Assembly: GCF_026151205.1 (NCBI RefSeq)
Contig: NC_087074.1
Span: 15,916,962 to 15,980,961, forward strand
Origin: Bolinopsis microptera
Taxonomy: Eukaryota; Ctenophora; Tentaculata; Lobata; Bolinopsidae
Direction: 5' to 3'
Length of the DNA: 64,000 bases
The notes below the pieces were generated by a model, which was given only the letters and a program-made list of their open reading frames with translations, made no database searches and had not been told where the DNA came from. The number at the start of each line of letters is the position of its first letter. The first letter of the stretch is position 1. Made by a program: the position numbers and the translations under genes. Of this stretch, positions 43,831-55,680 are shown in pieces.

Positions 43831-46800
43831 TCAGCAGGAAGTGTGCCTCTCTTTGCTTGAACTCACTGTATCATCCAGCACTACATCCCCCGACTGTGCC
43901 CTCTGTCTGTGCTCCTTGTCGTCCTGTACCAGGTCTCCGGACTCTGCTCGCTCTCTATAATCCCTCTCACCACCCTGGAACGGGTCTCTGGAGGGAGTGT
44001 TCTGTCTATAATCCCTCTCATAATCCCTCTCAACCCCCTGGAACGGGTCTCTGGAAGGAGTGTTCTGCCTGCTAAGAACTCCGTCCAGCGTATCCCCAGA
44101 TTGAGTTCTCTGTCGCTGTCTCATGGACTCTAGTCCCTCTCGACTGCGGCTCATTGACCTGGTGATCCTCATACTGGGGCTCCTCACAGGGTGATCGTAC
44201 AAGTTGGTCAGCAGCTCCATCCTCCTGCTAGCCAGATCCACGGACTGGGTCCTCAACCCCTCCTCCTCGGAGCTGGAGAGGGGCGCCACCTCGTCTGCTT
44301 TACCACCCTTGTTTATACACAAGTAAAGCAGCAGGATTAAACCAGTGATAGAGCCTAGTGCTACGAGACCCATTACTACCCAGATACTCCAGTACAGGAT
44401 CCCGTGTATCAGAACAACTTTAGAGGGCAAGAAAGTCGGGGAAGTTAAAGGTAGCAAAGGGATGAGTGTTAGGAAATGGCTCTTTGCCAACACATCCTCA
44501 CCAAACTTGTTCTGTTTAGCTTCACATCTCAATGATGAATATAAGCTGTTCACCTTCAGGACAACTTCTAACACCGAGTTTTTGCCCACGATCTCTGATC
44601 TCCCATCTAACTTGACTTCATCCAGAAACATTGTAAGTTCTGGCATTGGAGAACCACCTCCAGCTGAGCATTCAGCGAAGAAATAAGTGTTTTCAGGAAT
44701 ATAAGCTGTCTCGTTGATTGCATTTACCTCAACATCAGGTTGAAAAGACATGTTTATAAAGGATATTTCTTGAAAGACATTCACTAGCTGACGACTCGAA
44801 TCAATGATATTGTTATTTCCTCTGCAACTGTACCAATTTGAACCATGATCTGCCTCCTCTCGCGTCAGAGACCCTAATCCATCATGGCTCGAATTAAACC
44901 AGTAACCAAACTCATTAATAGTCCAATTCTCGGGTGTACCACTTGAATCACTCAAATGATCAGCACTACTATCTCTGCAAAAAGTCCAACCATGGTTATA
45001 TTTAGCGCTCAATTTTCCCATCTCCATTGTACTGATTGAATCATTAACGTTCTCTGTATCAAATGCATGACAGCTGTACCAACCGTCTTCGTTAATGGTT
45101 ACATTTTCAAAAATTGAGTTGAGTTCAATCTCATATTGGAAGATTTCATCATTAACGAACTGTTCGACAACATGACCGTCTTTTATTAAGATCAACCGTT
45201 TCGGAGCAGGATTTCCACTTGCTTTACAATTCACTAAGAAAACTTCACCATAGTTGAAATTAAAATTGTTAACACTCGATGAAATGATATTTATTGTAGT
45301 CTTGATTGGTCTCGTCAGAGCAAAATAACCAGAAGTCTCTGTTTTACGATTTCCTTGAACCGCCTCACAAATAAAGGATATTCTAAAATAACTCCGAGAT
45401 GATCTCAAAACCCACCCTTTTTTAACTAAGCTTCCACTCCTTGTCGTGCTCGTTAGTTCCGGTTTGAGTTCCTGTTTTCTATCCTCCTCATCCACACTAA
45501 GTGTGAGGTGCAGTGTAGCTGGAGGGTTGGCATGAGTCCAGCAGATCACCTCCACCTCCCCACCGTCAGTTTCAGTAATGGTAACAAAGGGTGTCTCTAC
45601 AATCGTCTCTACGAAGAGACTTGCTGTATCCGTAACTTGATCATTCCCACAAAGAAACACTCCGTTATCACTATCTCGAGCAGACTCAAACTCTAGAGTC
45701 AATACTTTGTACCTGGAAATGTTGCATTGAAATACTGTCTGTTGCACATACTGTTAGTCTGTTGCACATACTGTTAGTGTTACATGAGGCTTGGAATAAG
45801 TTTTAACTTTTATTCTATTTAATTGAAAGTAAAATAGTATCTATAATTTGGTACCTTATATGTCCCTGTTCGTCCATCTCATCCTGAGTGGTGACAGGTG
45901 GGTGATTACTGCGAGTCCTACTGTTGAGGTGTCTCCAGTTGACGATGCTGGTGAATGGCCACTGGAACACCAAACACACGAACTTCACTGTGACCCCGGG
46001 TGAAGCCACCACGTATTTGGGCTCCAGGATCTGTACGCTGAGAGGGAACACCCCGGATACCTCCATCAGAGCGGTTGAAGTAATGGAAGTGTTGAAAATG
46101 TAAGCAGCTTTACACTTGTACCAGTCTGACTTTTCTTTTTTAGTCACATTAAACGATACCTCTGACATGTCCTCCCCACTTCGTATCTGGTACGTTTTCC
46201 CCTCCCTCAGCTTCTCCCCCTCAATACTCCACGTGATCTCCGTAGGATGGGATCCGAATGCAACACAGCTCATACTGAACTCTTCTCCGATCCACGGTTT
46301 AAACACGTTCGCACCCATCCCACAATTACTGGCATTACAGGATACTTCTGACATGGGTCGTGGCAAGATGTGGAGGAAAATTGGCTCGTAGCCAAACACG
46401 TGGAAGGAAACGCTAGTGAATATTTTATCGTACTTGTTGTAAGCTGCGTGGCAATTATACCAACCAGTCGTGTCCTTTTTAGCCGTGAAAGATATATCCG
46501 ACATGCTTTGTCCTCTCCTGATTTGGTAGGTCGCTCCACTTGTCAAGTTCACTTCTCCGAAGGTCCACCAGATGTTGGTAGGATGGGACCCAAAGGCTTT
46601 ACAGCTGATGCTGACTTTTTCTCCTATCACGCTTACAGATTTGTTGATGCTTACTCCGCAAGCTTCTCGTTCATTACAGCTGATGATTTCCATACGGCCT
46701 GGCATTATATATTGTGATAATGGCTCGTATCCAAATACGTAAACCGAGGCATTTGAAGAAATATTACTGTATTTATCGTATGCTGCATTACATTCGTACC

Positions 46801-48658
46801 AACCCGCTCTGTCTTCTCTCATTGCAAACGATATTTCAGATAGATCTTGCATTTTCCTGATCTGAAAAGTTTCGCCGTCGGTCAAATTCTCTCCTCCGAA
46901 TGTCCACCAGAGATGGACTGAGTGAGACCCGAACGCTTTACAACTCATAGTTATCTCTCCTTCGATTAGCCGTGCAACTATTTCCGTGGTTACTCCACAG
47001 TGTTCACGTTCATCACAGTTTATGTCTAATAAGTTTACTGGCATAATGTATAAAGATATTGGCTTGTAACCAAAGACATAAACAGAGACACTGGAGAGGA
47101 CCTCCTTGTATTTATTGTAAGCAGCATGACATTTGTACCAAGCCAATCTGTTTTCGTTAACAGTAAATGATATTTCTGAGACGTTTTGGGCTCCTTTGAT
47201 CTGATAGGAATCCCCGTTTGTCAAGTTCTCTCCTCCATGACTCCACCAGAGCTGACTTGAATGAGACCCGAACGCTTTGCAACTCATAGTTAACTGTCCT
47301 CCCATCAACTGTGCTATAATTTCCGTGCTGGTTCCACAATCATTACTGTGAGTACACGTAATCCCTGGTAAAGGTTCAGGTATGACATGCAGGGAAATCG
47401 GGTCGTAGCCGACCACGTCAATGGAGGTATTCGAGGAGATCTCACTAAATTTGTTGTAAGCAGCAAGACACTTGTATCTACCTGTTCTTCTTTCGTTCAT
47501 CGTAAAGGATATCTCAGTCAAGTTTTGGGCTCTTCTGATATGGGTTGATTCTCCATCTGTTAAGTTCCTCCCCTCAAAACTCCACCAAAGACGCGAGGGG
47601 TGGGATCCAAAAGCTTTGCAGCTCAATGTTAACTGTTCTCCGATCAAAGTTGCAACATTCTTGGTGCTAACCCCACATTCCTCACTCCCATTGCAGGTAA
47701 TCTCAGACATGGCTCCAGCTATGATGTGCAGTGAGATGGGACTGTAACCAAGCACACTTACATAGGAGCTGGACATGATGGTCTTTTCGAATTTGTTTTG
47801 TGCTACACAGCTGTAGTTTCCTACGTTACTTTTATCCAGAGAGTCAATACGTAACATAGACAGAGACACGCCCGTCTCGGTATCTCTCTCAATGCTAGGT
47901 CTGAAGTCACCGTTCAGTTCCCACCATATATCCATGGGAGGGGGCCCTGAAGCGAAGCAGCTCAGTATTATCCTCGTCCCAAACTGCTGAACAATCCTGC
48001 CTACACTCTCACAATCCCGACCAGCTTCACACCCTTCCTTCAAGTCAGCTAATGAGGTATCCTGTACCATAACAACACTTACCCTCAGGGGACACACGGT
48101 GACGTCATAGAAATTAGTTGCGGTGCCTCTCTGCCGGACGTGGCCTATCTTCCACAAATCTGGATCTTTAGAGTAACTAGGTTTGTTGATTGTAGTGGTT
48201 TTTCCATTGATTGTAAGGTAGAGAATGTTCTTCTTGAAAACAAGCTGGTAAACGTTCATAGCTTTCGTTTTCCGCGCATAAATAGAATCGTCGAAGGTGT
48301 CTCGGTAGAATAGCCCACTTTCGTAATCACAACATTTTCTTATTCTAGTGGGCACTATGGAATAAGTTGCTTCTGCTGGAGCTTTTGGGATTACTAGTTT
48401 GTTGAAGATGTTGAAGTCTACCCCTGAATCAGGAACACTACTGTTCCGAGCGAGGAAGAAACCATTGAACGCGTTTTCTTCTCCTCCTCTATGCTTCTTA
48501 GAGTTGTAGTTTCCCCTCAGAGTGATCATTTCCTGCTCCCCTGACAGATGTTCTATGTCCACCTTTAGTAAGGCCCCGCCAGTCCTGTAACGCAAACATA
48601 TGTCTCCCGTTATTGCTGAACTTACCAGACAAATGAACACAACGTACAAGGTTAGCAT
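43831..48658 (-). CDS. Immunoglobulin-superfamily transmembrane protein
   Basis: Two exons, 48658-45855 and 45712-43831, joined by a 142-bp intron in frame to 1561 aa (HIR|YKVL across the splice). N-terminal signal peptide (about 1-18), then a ~180-residue non-Ig region (WKIGHVRQRG, TNFYDVTVC near its end), then six tandem Ig-like repeats of about 112 residues (about 196-870). Each has an extra Cys pair in front and a core of SCKAFGSHP..LWW through WYKC.AAYNK. Less regular Ig-like domains follow, with one split by the intron. A single transmembrane helix (about 1377-1400) is followed by a ~160-residue tail with R.NTPSRDPFQG and QRAQSGD repeats. Many Asn-glycosylation sites. It is likely a surface adhesion or recognition receptor. 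The N-terminal region may be a jelly-roll or lectin-like domain; I cannot name it. Confidence 0.88.
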
Positions 48659-49455
48659 GTTTACTTTTAGTGAAGGATGAAAGTTTGTACTCTAGGTAGG
48701 GTCAGATCATGTGTTACTGAGGGTTACGTGGATGGTTTGGCCATGTTCGTACTGCACGCCTTTTGTCAGAGCAACAAAGACGGGATTGGTTGCTATTGTC
48801 AAGACATTTGCGGTTTAATTTATCAATTTACTCCTCAACCCTCATCTATCCCTCCATTATCACGTATCTGAAGCTGAGCCATGAATCTCACTACCCATTA
48901 TATTGTTTCTAAAGTAGTTTGTTTGAGAACCAAACAGTGAACAACTATTAGTATTAACGATTAAGATATTAAGATTGACGATACAGGGGTGACGATACAC
49001 ATTGTATGACGATATAGTTACAGTGTTATAATAACGTTTGTGTCATATTACTTCTAACTCCTACCATTTAGGATGATAATTAATCACTCTACAGTCGACT
49101 GTCACGTGACGAAAACGCCGTGATTTCATTGGTTAACCTGATAACGCGCCGCAGATCTCTATAAACACAAATTATTCATCGCGCGTGCAGTAAACTCAAA
49201 TTAAGTCCTAATTTGTTACCGAAATTTGGCAACTATCAACATCATGGCAAAATTAAGTCGCATACCCAGTAAATTGCTAATCAAATGTACGGCACTAATA
49301 ATACAGTCTACACTTACAGTGTATGAATTCATGAACGAATTTATTAAGGCAGATTGGTAGAACAACGATCGTAAATGATAATTTGTATTAACAGTGGAAA
49401 GTGTTCTTAAGGGAGACTGTTGTGCAGCCATGTCGGGAGTTATAAAACACCGAAC
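48659..49455. other. Upstream region of the Ig gene
   Basis: Should contain the minus-strand promoter close to 48670-49000. No gene is supported; open frames are short and domain-free. Confidence 0.4.
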
Positions 49456-49460
49456 ACGAC

Positions 49461-51350
49461 ATTAAAAACACTTTCCAACTACAAAACTTAACCACTAAAC
49501 CAGCTTTGAGCACCATTTCTAGGTTATGAGACGGCTAAATGATGCGAATAATAAATCCTCAGAGCTCCCAGTACTCTACATTAAAAACACTTTCCAACTA
49601 CAAAACTTAACCACAAAACCAGCTCTGAGCACTATTTCTAGGTTATGAGACGGCTAAATGATGCGAATAATAAATCCTCAGATCTCCCAGTACTCTACAT
49701 TAAAAACACTTTCCAACTACAAAACTTAACCACAAAACCAGCTCTGAGCACTATTTCTAGGTTATGAGACGGCTAAATGATGCTAATTATAAATCCTCAG
49801 AGCTCCCAGTACTCTACATTAAAAACACTTTCCAACTACAAAACTTAACCACAAAACCAGCTCTGAGCACTATTTCTAGGTTCTGAAACGACTAAATGAT
49901 GCCAATTATAAATCCTCAGAGCTCCCAGTACTCTACATTAAAAACACTTTCCAACTACAAAACTTAACCACAAAACCAGCTCTGAGCACTATTTCTAGGT
50001 TATGAGACGGCTAAATGATGCGAATAATAAATCCTCAGATCTCCCAGTACTCTACATTAAAAACACTTTCCAACTACAAAACTTAACCACAAAACCAGCT
50101 CTGAGCACTATTTCTAGGTTATGAGACGGCTAAATGATGCGAATAATAAATCCTCAGAGCTCCCAGTACTCTACATTAAAAACACTTTCCAACTACAAAA
50201 CTTAACCACTAAACCAGCTTTGAGCACCATTTCTAGGTTATGAGACGGCTAAATGATGCGAATAATAAATCCTCAGAGCTCCCAGTACTCTACATTAAAA
50301 ACACTTTCCAACTACAAAACTTAACCACAAAACCAGCTCTGAGCACTATTTCTAGGTTATGAGACGGCTAAATGATGCGAATAATAAATCCTCAGATCTC
50401 CCAGTACTCTACATTAAAAACACTTTCCAACTACAAAACTTAACCACAAAACCAGCTCTGAGCACTATTTCTAGGTTATGAGACGGCTAAATGATGCCAA
50501 TTATAAATCCTCAGAGCTCCCAGTACTCTACATTAAAAACACTTTCCAACTACAAAACTTAACCACAAAACCAGCTCTGAGCACTATTTCTAGGTTCTGA
50601 AACGACTAAATGATGCCAATTATAAATCCTCAGAGCTCCCAGTACTCTACATTAAAAACACTTTCCAACTACAAAACTTAACCACAAAACCAGCTCTGAG
50701 CACTATTTCTAGGTTATGAGACGGCTAAATGATGCGAATAATAAATCCTCAGATCTCCCAGTACTCTACATTAAAAACACTTTCCAACTACAAAACTTAA
50801 CCACAAAACCAGCTCTGAGCACTATTTCTAGGTTATGAGACGGCTAAATGATGCGAATAATAAATCCTCAGAGCTCCCAGTACTCTACATTAAAAACACT
50901 TTCCAACTACAAAACTTAACCACAAAACCAGCTCTGAGCACTATTTCTAGGTTATGAGACGGCTAAATGATGCGAATAATAAATCCTCAGATCTCCCAGT
51001 ACTCTACATTAAAAACACTTCCCAACTACAAAACTTAACCACAAAACCAGCTCTGAGCACTATTTCTAGGTTATGAGACGGCTAAATGATGCCAATTATA
51101 AATCCTCAGAGCTCCCAGTACTCTACATTAAAAACACTTTCCAACTACAAAACTTAAACACAAAACCAGCTTTGAGCACTATTTCTGGGTTCTGAAACGA
51201 CTAAATGATGCCAATTATAAATCCTAAGAGCTCCCACTCTACATTAAAAACACTTTCCAACTACAAAACTTAACCACAAAGCCAGCTTTGAGCACTATTT
51301 CTAGGTTCTAAAACGACAAAACGATGCGAATTATAAATCTCCCACTGCGT
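49461..51350. repeat. Satellite, 119-bp monomer, about 16 copies, six-monomer higher-order repeat
   Basis: Monomers contain ATTAAAAACACTTTCCAACT, ACCAGCTCTGAGCACTATTT and TGAGACGGCTAAATGATGC. Monomers 1-6 (from 49461) recur as 7-12 (from 50175), a 714-bp period: the CACTAAACCAGCTTTGAGCACC variant is at positions 1 and 7, and the GTTCTGAAACGAC variant at 4 and 10. Monomers 13-16 are a partial third unit lacking the first type, with decay at the end. Confidence 0.95.
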
Positions 51351-52289
51351 AAGCCGGTAAACTAATTAACCGGCTAAAAAAGCTGAGACGGCTATTATGT
51401 ATGATCGTAACGACATGATCACGGCCGTTAAATGGCTATTAGTTTACTGTTCATAACAGCTGCTCTGTATTTGTGCGCTCTATCATAAGGTTGTTTCAGA
51501 GCTGCTAAACTCCGGCTAATATAACAAGCCTTTTTATATAGCCATTTAAGAAGGAAAAATACTTAGCACTTTACAACCAACAATCACTCATGTTTTAAAC
51601 CTTTATATAATAGCGAGTCGGCAATATATTACAATTTTACCGAAGTCAATTATTTTTACTTGAAAAGTATAAGAGTTAAGACTGCAGAATCTTTAGTATT
51701 ATAAGTATAAATAGCAGAAAAACACGCCACATGAGGTCTCAAAATATAGATAACAGTAAGATTTTTAATCTGCCTGCACGTGAGATGGGGGGAATGTTTT
51801 TTATTCTTCTTCTTTGCAGGAAGTGGTAACCTGTTCTATCCCTCTAGTTCTTTTTGTTGTTACGCCACTGCTTGTTGTATTTCCTGCTATCACTGGTTGT
51901 GTGTTCCGGCCCTGTTAGGGTTCTTGAACAGCCAGGACTGTTTTTCTTTGCTCCTGATAAGATATTTATGATAAGATATTTATGAAAAATAAAATAAGGA
52001 GGAAAGGAATTATTCAACGTTTCAATGTGACAACATCGTAATCAAACGTGGGATCAACAGAAATTTGACTCTCATAAATAATATTCAATTCGGATTTCAA
52101 ATATAATAAGGAGCTAAATAAAGTAGTGTTTAAACCAAATTAATTGATGAGTACACCCGTCTTATTATATGCTATAGATTGAGTTATACAATATCAATAT
52201 ATACATGTATGCAGAATTTGATATGTATGAATCATGATCCCAACTAATTTGTGAACGGAAATTATTGCGGAATCGAAACTTTTTAAATA
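51351..52289. other. Spacer after the 119-bp satellite
   Basis: No gene seen. A frame at 51780-51971 is low in complexity with no domain. Near 51951-51990 there is a short duplicated GATAAGATATTTATGA. Confidence 0.4.
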
Positions 52290-52371
52290 CAGTAAAACCC
52301 CGATTTACCGCGGAGTTTGGGGGAAAGGAAACATCCGCGGTAAATCGGGGTTCGTGGTAAATCGGGGTTTT
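52290..52371. mobile_element. Inverted-repeat element of pogo/Tigger type (partial)
   Basis: CAGTAAAACCCCGATTTACC (52290-52309) followed by CGCGG pairs with CCGCGGTAAATCGGGGTT (52335-52352), and a second GGTAAATCGGGGTTTT copy follows. Same family as 26393-26480. A TA precedes the CAGT start. It would form a strong hairpin. Confidence 0.45.
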
Positions 52372-52522
52372 GTTTGTTTACATTATACTAATTGTATCGA
52401 TGTAAATACGTTTGGTCAAAGAAGAGTCAACCTAAAAGTAACAATTACATGGTAGTTCAGTACACTAATAAATATGTTGAGGATATCAACCTTAACAAGA
52501 TCCTGAAATCATTCTCTGACAT

Positions 52523-52756
52523 GTAGACTTCCTCAAGTCTCATGGAATTAAAATCAAGTCTGAGAAAAGAAAGCTTCCATATCTGTATGGTACGACAAAA
52601 ATGCACAAGGACCCTATTAAATTTCGATTCATTACATCTGGAAGAAATAGTTCCTTGCAGCAGTTGTCTGTAGCTGTTGGATTATGTTTGAAAACGTGTC
52701 TGAAAGTTGCTAAAAATTATTCTGGGATTAATCTTACTTCGGAATATGTATTTTAG
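52523..52756 (+). pseudogene. Reverse transcriptase fragment, Penelope-like type
   Basis: The plus-strand frame reads VDFLKSHGIKIKSEKRKLPY, then LYGTTKMHKDPIKFRFITSG, then RNSSLQQLSVAV, and stops at 52754. The K(M/L)HK...P.KFRFI pattern is the first conserved region of Penelope-like and related reverse transcriptases. There is no catalytic region and no longer frame, so it is a short relic. Confidence 0.6.
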
Positions 52757-52967
52757 CATGACGTGTCATTCTTTTTGTTAGTTCGTTTTCAATTTTTGAT
52801 CTTAATTTTAATTTTCAGTACGTTTTACCTAAAAATATCATTTTTTAGCTAGCAGAATGGTTTTCAGAGGGCATTAATGAAATGTACTATGAGCTGGTCC
52901 CAAGTCCAGACGCCATTTTATTCTTTGTAATTTTCAATAACACTGTCTAGTCATTGACTACTGAATA
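52757..52967. other. Spacer after the reverse transcriptase fragment
   Basis: AT-rich, no gene. Confidence 0.35.
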
Positions 52968-53250
52968 TACATGGAAACATATGTGGTCATAAGCTATCTA
53001 TATTATACATTGCACATCGTTTATTAATTGTAATTAAAGCAAGTCATTGAATGTTTTATCTGGCAACAGTTATAGTGTGCACTGGGTAGGAATGTGAGTG
53101 TGTACTGTGTATTTTTTGTAGCTCGCTCAATGGTGAGTCTTAACATAGGCCAATTTTATTTAGAGATATCAATTATATCATAGCCAAACTGGGGAAGGTT
53201 TTCATAGTCAACTTAAACAAGTTGTGATTACATTACATAAGCTGACGGTT
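52968..53250. repeat. Older copy of the 5' part of the 901-bp duplicated unit
   Basis: Starts CATGGAAACATATGTGGTCA and continues GCTATCTATATTATACATTG, TTATCTGGCAACAGTTAT and AGCCAAACTGGGGAAGGTT. This is a diverged counterpart of 55707-55960 and 56608-56860. It shows that the unit was duplicated more than once. Confidence 0.75.
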
Positions 53251-53254
53251 ATTT

Positions 53255-55387
53255 TCGATTTTCTCAAGATCTAACTGATACTGATAGAATTTGAAATATT
53301 TCCTTGTGTTTGAAGTCATATCTCACGTTTGGCACATAGAAATTCGCGCAAACTTGCTCATATTATCCGTCTTATAGACATGTGACTATCTGGAAAGTTT
53401 AAAGAAATTCTATCAGTTAGATCTTGAGATAATCGACTTTCGTCAAATATCGTACCAAAACCGCCAATTTGAGATATTTTAATGTGTTTGAAGTCATATC
53501 TCAAGTTTGGCACATAGAAATTTGCCCAAACTTGCTCATATTATCCGTCTTATAGCCATGTAACTATCTGGAAAGTTTAAAGAAATTCTATCGGTCAGAT
53601 CTCAAAATATATGCCTGCGTACCGTACCAATTTGTAATATTTCCTTGTGTTTGAAGTCATATCTCAAGTTTGGAACATAGAAATTCGCCCAAACTTGCTC
53701 AGATTATCCGCCTTATAGCCATGTAACTATTTGGAAAATTTTAAGAAATTCTATCAGTAAGATCTTGAGATAATCGACTTTCGTCAAATATCGTACCGAA
53801 ACTGCCAATTTGAGATATTTTAATGTGTTTGAAGTCATATCTCAAGTTTGGCACATAGAAATTTGCCCAAACTTGCTCAGATTATCTGTCTTATAGCCAT
53901 GTAACTATATGGAAAGTTTAAAGAAATTCTATCAGTCAGAGCTCAAAATATATGCCTGCGTACCGTACCAATTTGAAATATTTCCTTGTGTTTGAAGTCA
54001 TATCTCAAGTTTGGCACATAGAAATTCGCCCAAACTTTCTCAGATTATCCGTCTTACAGCCATGTAACTATTTGGAAAGTTTTAAAAAATTCTATCAGTT
54101 AGATCTTGAGATAATCGACTTTCGTCAAATATCGTACCAAAACCGCCAATTTGAGATATTTTAATATGTTTGAAGTCATATCTCAAGTTTGGCTCATAAA
54201 ATTCGCCCAAACTTGCTCAGATTAATCGTCTTATAACCATGTAACTATCTGGAAAGTTTTGAAAAATTCTATCAGTTAGATCTCAAAATATATGCCCGCG
54301 ATCCGCTAGAACGCACCAATTTGAGATATTTTCTTGTGTTTGAAGTTATATCTCAAATTTGGCATATAGAAATTCGCTCAAACTTGCTCATATTGTCTGT
54401 CTTATAGCCATGTAACTATTTGGAAACATTTTAAGAAATTCTATCAGTAAGATCTTGAGATAATCGACTTTCGTCAAATATCGTACCAAAACTGCCAATT
54501 TGAGATATTTTAATGTGTTTGAATTCATATCTCAAGTTTTGCACATATAAATTCGCCCAAACTTGCTCAGATTAATCGTCTTATAGCCATGTAACTATCT
54601 GGGGGGGGGGGGGGGGAGCTAAGTAGATATTTGTAGATATTTGTAGATATTTGTAGATTAATGTAGAATGGATAATCCACGAAAAAAGTGGTTGACATTC
54701 TACAAATTTATACATTTATCTCCAAAAATTCAGTAGAATTTCTGGGCACATATTTGAGATTACATTTTTTGTAGATAAATGTAGATATTTGTAGATTATT
54801 GTCAATGGATAATTCACGAAAATTCTACAAATTCTACAAATTTATACATTTATCTCCAAAAATTCAGTAGAATTTCTGGGCACATATTTGAGATATACAT
54901 TTTTTGTAGATAAATGTAGATATTCGTAGATTATTGTAATGGATAATTCACGAAAAAAGTGGTGAATTAACGTATCCAAATATCTACAAAAATCTACTTG
55001 GCTCCCCCCCTATCTGGAAAGTTTAAAGAAATTCTATTAGTTAGATCTTGAGATAATCGACTTTCGTCAAATATCGTACCAAAACCGCCAATTCGAGATA
55101 TTTTAATGTGTTTGAAGTCATATCTCAAGTTTGGCACATAGAAATTTGCCCAAACTTGCTCAGATTATCCGTCTTATAAATGAAGAGGCTTGCATATAAT
55201 GAACATGTTGACATGGGTGCAGAGTTGAGTCTGTACGGAACCTAGTAGTTTCAGTTCCTTGTTTAACTTGCCGTACAGCAAGGACATCCACTACTTTAGC
55301 CCGGCGAGGCACATAACTCACTCTACAACTCCATGTCAAATGTTTCATATATTCATATATAGCCATGTAACTATCTGGAAAGTTTAA
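53255..55387. repeat. Dimeric satellite, about 341-bp period
   Basis: The phrase TTTGAAGTCATATCTCAAG recurs with alternating spacings of about 178 and 163 bases (marker at 53311, 53489, 53652, 53830, 53993, 54171, then 54341, 54520, 55113). One monomer has ATCGACTTTCGTCAAATATC, the other AAAATATATGCCTGCGTACC. The array is interrupted at 54601-55010 and by about 180 unrelated bases at 55178-55360. Confidence 0.92.
54601..55010. mobile_element. Small inverted-repeat element with G-run ends
   Basis: 410 bases inserted in the dimeric satellite. The left end is a run of 16 G followed by AGCTAAGTAGATATTTGTAG; the right end is the complement of GGGGGGGAGCCAAGTAGATT. The flanks repeat TATCT (54596-54600 and 55011-55015), possibly CTATCT. 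Inside are two copies of a ~130-bp segment (GTAGAATTTCTGGGCACATA). There is no coding frame. The superfamily is not clear. Confidence 0.75.
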
Positions 55388-55680
55388 AGTCAGGGTCAGG
55401 ATCAGGATCAGGATCAGGGTCAGGGTCAGGGTCAGGGTCAGGGAGGGTCAGGGTCAGGGTCAGGGTCAGGGTCAGGGTCAGGGTCAGGGTCAGGGTCAGG
55501 GTCAGGGTCAGGGTCAGGGTCAGGGTCAGGGTCAGGGTCAGGGTCAGGGTCAGGGTCAGGGTCAGGGTCAGGGTCAGGGTCAGGGTCAGGGTCAGGGTCA
55601 GGGTCAGGGTCAGGGTCAGGGTCAGGGTCAGGGTCAGGGTCAGGGTCAGGGTCAGGGTCAGGGTCAGGGTCAGGGTCAGG
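55388..55680. repeat. (TCAGGG)n hexamer array, about 48 units
   Basis: Starts with TCAGGA variants, then nearly pure TCAGGG apart from one short interruption at about 55440. It differs from the animal telomere unit TTAGGG by one base. Minus-strand frames of Leu-Thr and Asp-Pro are repeat artefacts. A second, short array of the same unit is at 56549-56581. Confidence 0.95.
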
